Source of the DNA: Candidatus Avimonoglobus intestinipullorum
GTDB taxonomy: Bacteria; Bacillota; Clostridia; UBA1381
Direction: 5' to 3'
DNA length: 21,248 nucleotides
Assembly (NCBI GenBank): GCA_018714645.1
Contig: DVND01000190.1
Coordinates: forward strand, 1 to 21,248
How positions within the stretch are numbered: the stretch's first letter is position 1; each line of letters opens with the position of its first letter. Shown one piece after another: positions 15,051 to 21,248 of this stretch. Position numbers and translations under genes: made by a program. Under the pieces are notes generated by a model, which searched no databases, was not told where the DNA came from, and saw only the letters and a list, made by a program, of their open reading frames with translations.

Positions 15051-15055
15051 GGAGG
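15051..15055 (+). promoter_or_regulatory. Ribosome binding site that sets the start of the SLH protein
   Basis: GGAGG directly follows, and shares its first base environment with, the stop codon of the upstream gene (TAA 15048-15050). It lies eight bases before ATG 15064, which opens a signal peptide (MLKKYLAAALVFV). An in-frame ATG at 15031 lies inside the upstream gene and has no such site, so 15064 is preferred. Confidence 0.85.
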
Positions 15056-15063
15056 CGGCACAA

Positions 15064-18000
15064 ATGTTAAAGAAATACCTGGCGGCAGCGTTGGTATTCG
15101 TCTGCGTTTGCTGTTGGACATTTGTCTGCGGCTCCGCTGAGGTGGAAGTGACGAAAAATTGGGAAACCGGCGCGGTTACCGTCACGGGCAGCGTCGGGGA
15201 AGAGCATGCAAACCGCATGCTGATGATGTATTGTCTGCCGGCCGGCGTCAGCCTGGAGGATATCCAGCCGGAATCCGGAACCCAGGCGTCCACGGACCAG
15301 ATTGCAGCGATTGCATACGGCGTCAGCGGCAGCGACGGAAGCTATTCTTTCCCGGACATAAAGGTCGCGGGGGAAAGCGGGAATTACCGGTTTTACATCA
15401 CTGTGACAAATTCAGATACCGTATATACATCTGACGCGGTCCATATCGCCACCGAGGAATCCATTGCGGAATTTGTTCAAAATTTTTCCAATAAAGGTGC
15501 AGATGAGATTTATGCAATCCTTCAGGAGGAAACGGGCGCCGGCGGTTTGGGCTTGGAGATCCCTTTGTACAACATGTTATCGGAAGAAGGGAAGCGTTAT
15601 GCCGTGGAGAAGCTCGCAAACAGAAGCTACAGCGATATTGCCGGAATTACGGACAGTATCAATGAAGCGTCTGCGGAAGCGGGCATAGAAAAAGCTGCGG
15701 ACGGCGCAAACCTGGATAAGCTGTTATATCCGACTGAATATGTGGATATGGCCCCATATGTAGACATGGTGAATCAATATAACCATATGGAGGAATATGA
15801 AGGGTTAACCACGTTCATTGTTTTGGGCAGCCTGGGTGCGAGGGATAGGACAGAGATCCTGGATGCGGCAGTGCAGCTGGGATTCTCTTCAAGCGACGAG
15901 CTCTTTGAGAATATCCATATTAGTGTGATCAACTTTGAATTCAGGAATTGTGACGGATACGGCGACATCACCGGGATCATTGAAACCCACCACGCGGACG
16001 TTTTGTCCGATTTGGATTTATCCAGTTATCAAAACAGCCAATACAGGAATGACTTGAATAAAGAATTGCTGAACCGCAGTTTTGATTCCATCGAAGAATT
16101 GATCGCGGCGATTGAAGCATATCTGGAAAATCCGGACAGGCCGATCCAAGGCGGCTCGACCTGGAACGGTACGGAATCGCCGGAGGTTGTCCCCCCAATT
16201 ACAACGATTCCCGAATCCGGAAGCGATATCTTTACGGATTTGGACGGATATGAATGGGCGGATGAGGCCATTGGGTATTTGGCGGCCCGTGACATTATAT
16301 CCGGCCGCGGGGACGGCCAGTTTGAACCGGCGGCTTATGTCACCAGGGAAGAATTTGTAACCATGGTTATAAAAGCATTTTCACTGTATTCGGAAAATGC
16401 CGTATGCAGCTTTACGGATGTGCCCGCAGGCGCTTGGTATGCGCAATATATTGCAAGCGGCGTGGAAGCAGGCGTTGTAAGCGGGGTTACAGACACGCTG
16501 TTCGGTGCGGGCAGCAATATTACAAGACAGGATATTGCGGTCATTGCGGCCAGGGCGAAAGGCGCCGAGGGGACGTATACGGACACCGGATTCACAGACA
16601 ATGCACAGATCGCGGATTATGCAAAAAACAGCGTCGGCTGGATGCGGGAGATGGGCTGCATTTCCGGCTATGAAGACGGCACCTTCCGGCCTATGAATGC
16701 ATGCACCCGCGCGGAAGCGGCAAAAATCATTTACGAGGTGCTCAATCTGGGGTCAGCCGCTTCCTCCGAAACCGTGACAGAAACGGATTCCAGCGGTGAT
16801 TTTAACGAAGCCTATTACATTGAGGCCAGGCAGGTCATGGAAGCGCTGGGCATTTTGGAAACAACAGGTTCGGGCGCTATGACGGATGCCAAAATCTCAC
16901 GGATGGAGCTTTTAAAGGCGGTTGTCCGCGCGTTAAATAAAGGCAATACGCCGAGCTATTCCGGAGCGGACAGCTCATATACGGACGTAGCCACATCTGA
17001 TTTAGGATATATCGAAGAAGCGGTTGAACGCGGGCTGCTCCCCAGAAATGGGAGCGCGGGCTTTGCCCCGGATCAAGACGCGGATTATACCTTTGCAATG
17101 GAGCTGCTGATTAAAGCAGCGGGCTATGACCCCGGCGGTGTTGGGAACGCATCGGTGCGAAGCACGCTTACGAACAGGCTGCGTCCGGGCGCGGCGGCGT
17201 CCCTCTCAAAGGGCGACGCATATGTCATGCTCTTTAACCTGATTTGTGACGTCAATGTAAATTTCTTGACGTCAGTGCATGTTTCCACAAGTCAAAATAC
17301 GATTCTGGCAGGCGTTTTCGGCATTACCTCAGACCGGGCAAAACTCATCGGCAACAGCGATACCAGCGCCGATTGGGAGGTATGCCCGGAGGGGCAGGTA
17401 AAGCTTTCAAGGCAGGCGAACGGTGACACGGCGGTTTTCGACTATGAAGGCGATACCACGGAATTCCTGGGCCGGAGCGTTCGGGTGTATTATGATACAG
17501 AAAACACCATTATTTACATGTGTGCGTTGTATACGGATGACATCATTGTAGAGTTTGACGGAACGCAGTTCCTAGAGTATAACCCGGAAACCAGAAAGAT
17601 TTCCTGGGGCGAATACAGCGCCAGCAGCCGGTGGGAAAGCAATATGCGTATTCGGGAAAGGCAAATCCCTGCGGATACGGATATGATTTATAATGGAAGT
17701 TATACAGAGAACCACAGCTATGTGTATGGGCTTTTGGAGGATCCGCAGACATTGAGCATCGGCAACGTAGAACTGATCGATTCAGACCGGAACGGCAGGA
17801 TCGACCTGGTCAAGGTGGAGGCCTACAGGCCGGTTGTCGTTTGGTCTGTGAATGCCAGTGAAATGCGTATCCGGGATAAGATCACCAACCAGACGGTTGA
17901 CCTTTCTTCCAATGCCTCGGACGCGCAGGTGGAGATTGTGGACAAAGACGGAAAAAGCGTTCGACTGACGAATGTCAAGGAAAACGACGTATTGTCCATA

Positions 18001-19461
18001 TATGAAAACCTGGACGAGCCCAGCGATGTGAAAATCATAACGACGACGCAGACGACCCAGGGCATGGTGTCCAGCATCGGAGAGACAGACCGGTACAGGT
18101 ATGTTATGATCGAGGGCGTGGAGTATCCGTTGTCAAACGCTTACGCGCAGTACCGGGGGGACATAGCCATCGGGAATGAATACACCTTATACCTGGACCA
18201 CCTTGGATTCGTATGTGAAACCAATATGACGGCGGCAACGGTTCAGATTGCCAATGTCGTCCGGGCGGTGAACGTGGAAAATTCGGAAGGCCAGATTGAA
18301 GTAAAGCTTTTCAACCTGAACGGGGAATTTGTGACGGCTACCAGCTCGGATAAGCTGCGGATCAACGGCGCACGGGTGCAGGCGGGAGACGATGGCAGGG
18401 CGTTTTATGTGGATGAAGAATTGGGTGCAGCGGTGGATGCCGTTGATAAGATTGAATATGAAATGGTGCAGTACAGGCTGGATTCCGAAGGCAAGATCCG
18501 GGAAATCAACACGCCGAAGCAAAATCCCAAAAAAGGGGAGTTCGGTTACGCAAAGGGGATGAACAATCCGGATACGACATGGACTGCGCCCAAGCAGGCT
18601 CTGCTTTGTTATAAATCAAACGGAAGCTATTTTATCCCCTATTTCGGGGCGAACGAGGCTATGAACTTTGTTGGGATAGACGGGGAAACGCAGACGATGA
18701 CGGTGCCGTCCAAAAACATCACGACCGGCCGGGAGGAATTCTATTCGGCAGAACAGAAAACCTTCAGCAACGACGAAACAGCGGCAATTATCGCCTATAC
18801 TTTCGGCGGTGAGGACAGCATCTATGCAGACCTTCTTGTGATAGTCAGCGACGCAGCCTCCTCCCCCAAGGATTCAAAAATGTATATTGTCCGGGATATT
18901 CAAGGGGCGGTTAACAGCGAGGATGAAGCCGGCTACCAGATCAATTGTGTGGCGCAGGACGGTGCGGAAGAAAGCTTTATCACAAATGGTATGTCCTTCC
19001 CTGAATTCGATCTGAATTCCAATACGCTGACCGGAGATGAATTGGAGGTAAGCGTAGGCGATATCATCAAAGTGGGCTTGGATACGCATGATAATTGCAG
19101 CGCGATTGCCATGGTCTATGATTACAGCAGCGGGCAGCTCACGGAAACCAATACGAACAATTGGTATTCCTCTGAACGTATGGTATACGGCTCTGTCTAC
19201 AGCACAGACGGCAACCTCTTTACGTATGTGCATGGACAGCAAATCAGCGGCGACGTTGACGGCCAGCTGCAAATTGGGGCAAGCCGGGCCACGACCCAGA
19301 CGGTTATCATTGTAGATCCAAACGCGGACCGCGTACAGGAACGCGTCAAGGTCGGGACTGTGGCAGACCTGGTGGGTTATACGCAAAGCAAGACCAATTA
19401 TTCAAAGGTCATTATATATTCAAGATATGGCGAACCGTCAGCCGTGTTTGAATATAAATAA
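15064..19461 (+). CDS. S-layer homology (SLH) domain surface protein with large beta-rich C-terminal half
   Basis: Exported 1465-aa cell-surface protein. The signal peptide is at residues 1-25 (CGSA before EVEV), unusually rich in Cys. Residues about 26-130 look like a beta-sandwich, and about 135-370 like a helical region with acidic stretches. Three SLH repeats follow at about 389-440, 449-500 and 509-560, each with F.D and TR.E/D motifs ('YVTREEFVTMVIKAF', 'NITRQDIAVIAARA', 'ACTRAEAAKIIYEVL'); SLH triads bind pyruvylated secondary cell-wall polysaccharide. Residues about 580-740 look like a second, decayed SLH-like set ('SRMELLKAVVRAL', 'YTDVATSDLGYIEEAVERGL'). The remaining about 700 residues are beta-rich, with an EF-hand-type loop at 906-914 (DSDRNGRID) and several 'G.V.S' small-barrel-like stretches. 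No catalytic motif was seen. It is the only cell-wall-anchored product of the operon and may be its surface organiser (inference). Confidence 0.88.
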   Translation: MLKKYLAAALVFVCVCCWTFVCGSAEVEVTKNWETGAVTVTGSVGEEHANRMLMMYCLPAGVSLEDIQPESGTQASTDQIAAIAYGVSGSDGSYSFPDIKVAGESGNYRFYITVTNSDTVYTSDAVHIATEESIAEFVQNFSNKGADEIYAILQEETGAGGLGLEIPLYNMLSEEGKRYAVEKLANRSYSDIAGITDSINEASAEAGIEKAADGANLDKLLYPTEYVDMAPYVDMVNQYNHMEEYEGLTTFIVLGSLGARDRTEILDAAVQLGFSSSDELFENIHISVINFEFRNCDGYGDITGIIETHHADVLSDLDLSSYQNSQYRNDLNKELLNRSFDSIEELIAAIEAYLENPDRPIQGGSTWNGTESPEVVPPITTIPESGSDIFTDLDGYEWADEAIGYLAARDIISGRGDGQFEPAAYVTREEFVTMVIKAFSLYSENAVCSFTDVPAGAWYAQYIASGVEAGVVSGVTDTLFGAGSNITRQDIAVIAARAKGAEGTYTDTGFTDNAQIADYAKNSVGWMREMGCISGYEDGTFRPMNACTRAEAAKIIYEVLNLGSAASSETVTETDSSGDFNEAYYIEARQVMEALGILETTGSGAMTDAKISRMELLKAVVRALNKGNTPSYSGADSSYTDVATSDLGYIEEAVERGLLPRNGSAGFAPDQDADYTFAMELLIKAAGYDPGGVGNASVRSTLTNRLRPGAAASLSKGDAYVMLFNLICDVNVNFLTSVHVSTSQNTILAGVFGITSDRAKLIGNSDTSADWEVCPEGQVKLSRQANGDTAVFDYEGDTTEFLGRSVRVYYDTENTIIYMCALYTDDIIVEFDGTQFLEYNPETRKISWGEYSASSRWESNMRIRERQIPADTDMIYNGSYTENHSYVYGLLEDPQTLSIGNVELIDSDRNGRIDLVKVEAYRPVVVWSVNASEMRIRDKITNQTVDLSSNASDAQVEIVDKDGKSVRLTNVKENDVLSIYENLDEPSDVKIITTTQTTQGMVSSIGETDRYRYVMIEGVEYPLSNAYAQYRGDIAIGNEYTLYLDHLGFVCETNMTAATVQIANVVRAVNVENSEGQIEVKLFNLNGEFVTATSSDKLRINGARVQAGDDGRAFYVDEELGAAVDAVDKIEYEMVQYRLDSEGKIREINTPKQNPKKGEFGYAKGMNNPDTTWTAPKQALLCYKSNGSYFIPYFGANEAMNFVGIDGETQTMTVPSKNITTGREEFYSAEQKTFSNDETAAIIAYTFGGEDSIYADLLVIVSDAASSPKDSKMYIVRDIQGAVNSEDEAGYQINCVAQDGAEESFITNGMSFPEFDLNSNTLTGDELEVSVGDIIKVGLDTHDNCSAIAMVYDYSSGQLTETNTNNWYSSERMVYGSVYSTDGNLFTYVHGQQISGDVDGQLQIGASRATTQTVIIVDPNADRVQERVKVGTVADLVGYTQSKTNYSKVIIYSRYGEPSAVFEYK

Positions 19462-19480
19462 ATTTTAGCGGTATTTCAAT

Positions 19481-19514
19481 AAAAAAACGGCAGGATCATC
19501 CTGCCGTTTTTTTT
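19481..19514. terminator. Bidirectional intrinsic terminator between convergent genes
   Basis: An A-run (19481-19487) precedes CGGCAGGA (19488-19495), loop TCA, TCCTGCCG (19499-19506) and eight T (19507-19514). The stem is a perfect 8 bp and carries a U-tract on both strands. It closes the long plus-strand operon 20 nt after the SLH gene stop. On the minus strand the alpha-galactosidase stop codon (19513-19515) lies right at its edge. Confidence 0.95.
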
Positions 19515-21248
19515 ATGACGGAAGCGCCTCTATTTCCAAAAGCCCCGACCGGGGGACGGAAAAAGCGTTGCAGCCCTGCGCCAGGGTTCCGTCCGATGCA
19601 GATACCACCTCGCCGGTGCAGGTGTAAACCGTAATACGCACCGGATAGCCCTCAGCGTGGTTACGGATGAAAAGCTCCGCATCCCAACAGCCGTTTATAA
19701 AGGAAATTTTTTGATAGTCCCGGTCAACGTCCAAAATATTTTTGGAGTATGCAACAGCGACCAGTTCTGAATCTGTACGCGTATATACAAGACTGTAATT
19801 GGCCTCCGGGTTTTTTGCGGAAAGGGTGCCGTCCAGGATGCAGGCCCGGTTGTTGTTCCAAAAATCCAGATAAAATTGCAGCATGGCCTTATGGGCCGCC
19901 GGCAGCGTCTTTAGAACGACGGAAATCTGCGGCACGCTGAACAGGATATTGATAAACTGCAAAGCTGCGGCTTCAACGGGCTCGGAGTAGTTCCACATCA
20001 GCATGTCGGAGTGGACTGCCGCCCGGCCGGAGGTCAGCCGGAGGTGGATGCTGCCCACGCGGTTTTTCAAAGCGTCGTCGGGACAGTCCGCCACGCGGAT
20101 CATATTCCCGTATGACCGCATAATCGGCCCCATATAATTTTGGCGGAACTCGATAAGGATATCCGGGTTAATGGCGCGAAGGCGCGTTTTTGTTTCCCGC
20201 AGAAGCGCGCAGACGCCGTCCTCCAGCGAAGCATAATCCATGGAAGCGTCAGGGGCATGGCTTTGTTCCGATAATTCAAAGGAATCAATAAAATCCAGCT
20301 TTAATCCATCCAGCCCCCAATCTTTGACCGCTTTTTCATAAATGGAGACCAAAAATTCCCGCACCTCCGGATATCTGGGGTCAAGGATAGACCAACGCCG
20401 GTCCGTCCCGTTTAAAAATTTGTCCTTGAAGCGTTCCCATACCGCCGCATGTTTTCCCACAAAGGGGACGGAATACCACATCATATATTTCATTCCCAAA
20501 TGATGTACGGCATCCACAAATGCTTTCATGTCCGGGATTTTGCCGGCGGTGGGGATCCAGTCGCCGCAGTACGCATAACCGCGGTTGTTGTCATCCGTCT
20601 GCCAGCCGTCGTCCACAATTACGGTGTCCATCCCCAGCGCCTTCGCTTCTTCCAGTTCAGGCAGCAGCGCTTCCGGCGAAAGCTGCTGATGCCAGGAATA
20701 CCAGGTCGAGTACATGGGCCGCCTGGCGTTTTCCGGGACAGGCGCGCATGGGAACCCACATTCCGCCCACCAGTTTTGTACATGGTTTAAAGCGTCCTCA
20801 TAGGGGATATCGCGGGTATCAATGATCAATTCTGTTTCATATTCGGAAATGGCGCTGATTTGCTGGGTAAACAAATTCAGCCGAAAATGGATACACGCGT
20901 CCTCCTCGTAAACGCCCGAACATATTTCCAAAGGCGTCCGGACGTCTTTCAGGGCGACCGTGGAACGGTTCCGCCCGGAAAGGCTGAGATGGGTCTGGAC
21001 AGGCGCCCATGCCGCCGACCGGGATTTGCTGCGGATCGGCAGCCAATCCGGCATCAGGCAATGGTCGAACCATGCGGAAGGGTTCCACTGGGAAAAAATG
21101 TCGGCGCACGGTATACGCCACTTGATCGTCACGGTTTCCGGCACACATTTTTCATGAAAATTGATGGAGAGTTTGAGCTTTAAAAAGCTGTCTGTTTCCT
21201 GGAGAATATGCAGCCCGACCGCATAATCCGTTTCCCAAGAGAAGGTGA
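19513..21248 (-). CDS. Alpha-galactosidase-like enzyme, glycoside hydrolase family 36, 5'-truncated by window edge
   Basis: GH36-type melibiase, expected to release terminal alpha-galactosyl residues from oligosaccharides. The minus-strand frame stays open to the window edge with no stop, so the GTG at 21142-21144 is not the likely start; 577 residues are visible, and perhaps 100-150 N-terminal residues are missing relative to typical ~700-aa members. The visible part starts in the N-terminal beta-sandwich, then enters the barrel ('MYSTWYSWHQQL', 'GMDTVIVDDGWQTDD'). The predicted nucleophile is Asp in 'DGLKLDFIDSF' (codon 20293-20295). The predicted acid/base is Asp in 'IRVADCPDDALKNRV' (codon 20086-20088), about 69 residues later. 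A short C-terminal beta domain ends the protein. No signal peptide can be judged. It converges on the operon and shares its terminator, so it has its own promoter outside the window. Family assignment is confident; exact specificity is not. Confidence 0.9.
   Translation of the reverse strand, partial: TFSWETDYAVGLHILQETDSFLKLKLSINFHEKCVPETVTIKWRIPCADIFSQWNPSAWFDHCLMPDWLPIRSKSRSAAWAPVQTHLSLSGRNRSTVALKDVRTPLEICSGVYEEDACIHFRLNLFTQQISAISEYETELIIDTRDIPYEDALNHVQNWWAECGFPCAPVPENARRPMYSTWYSWHQQLSPEALLPELEEAKALGMDTVIVDDGWQTDDNNRGYAYCGDWIPTAGKIPDMKAFVDAVHHLGMKYMMWYSVPFVGKHAAVWERFKDKFLNGTDRRWSILDPRYPEVREFLVSIYEKAVKDWGLDGLKLDFIDSFELSEQSHAPDASMDYASLEDGVCALLRETKTRLRAINPDILIEFRQNYMGPIMRSYGNMIRVADCPDDALKNRVGSIHLRLTSGRAAVHSDMLMWNYSEPVEAAALQFINILFSVPQISVVLKTLPAAHKAMLQFYLDFWNNNRACILDGTLSAKNPEANYSLVYTRTDSELVAVAYSKNILDVDRDYQKISFINGCWDAELFIRNHAEGYPVRITVYTCTGEVVSASDGTLAQGCNAFSVPRSGLLEIEALPS

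Noticed and set aside
15031..15063. Upstream ATG for the SLH protein, overlapping the previous gene
   Set aside because: It would put 11 extra residues before the signal peptide and use the ribosome binding site as coding sequence. ATG 15064 with GGAGG eight bases upstream fits better.
15097..15140. Cys-rich end of the SLH protein's signal peptide as a possible lipobox
   Set aside because: The residues before the cysteines (FVCVCCW, TFVCGSA) do not match the usual L-A/S-G/A-C pattern. An ordinary signal peptidase I site (GSA before E) is better, and wall attachment is provided by SLH repeats.
14382..15293. 303-codon antisense frame spanning a gene junction
   Set aside because: It crosses the ends of two well-supported plus-strand genes and their ribosome binding site, and has no domain or credible start context.

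Overview
The window reads as part of a glycan-harvesting locus from a Gram-positive, anaerobic-type bacterium of the Bacillota/Clostridia, probably a gut or other polysaccharide-fermenting lineage. This rests on strong AGGAGG-type ribosome binding sites, frequent GTG/TTG starts, S-layer homology (SLH) repeats, a copper-amine-oxidase-type 'stalk' domain and an ATPase-less MalEFG-type sugar importer. The taxonomy is inference; nothing in the window (rRNA, housekeeping gene) fixes it.

Layout. Bases 1-19461 carry eight plus-strand genes packed head to tail with gaps of 1 to 56 nt and no terminator between them, so they look like one long operon whose start lies before the window. In order: a sugar-binding lipoprotein or SBP (5' end cut by the window), two sugar ABC permeases, a secreted non-catalytic ConA/Ig-like protein (511 aa), a giant secreted GH51-like enzyme with a tandem array of ConA-like and Ig-like modules (1843 aa), a second GH51-like enzyme ending in a stalk domain (666 aa), a secreted clan GH-A-like barrel protein whose expected catalytic glutamates look replaced (918 aa), and an SLH-domain surface protein (1465 aa). 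A near-perfect bidirectional terminator at 19481-19514 closes the operon. It also ends a convergent minus-strand GH36 alpha-galactosidase gene (19513-21248, 5' end cut by the window).

How the parts may work together (inference). The exported proteins would bind and cut a plant- or host-type glycan at the cell surface, with the SLH protein tied to the cell wall. The importer, lacking its own ATPase here, would take up the released oligosaccharides. The alpha-galactosidase, with no export signal in the visible part, could trim alpha-galactosyl residues inside the cell. The enzyme types suggest arabinose/galactose-containing glycans, but the substrate cannot be read from sequence.

There is no gene-free stretch longer than 56 nt. 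No tRNA, rRNA, CRISPR array, transposase or phage gene was seen. The strongest leads are the apparently dead GH-A-like barrel protein, the pair of divergent GH51-like enzymes, the recently duplicated module array, a C-terminal domain shared by two of the exported proteins, the unusual SLH protein with a large unknown C-terminal half, and a perfect 9-bp hairpin abutting one ribosome binding site.
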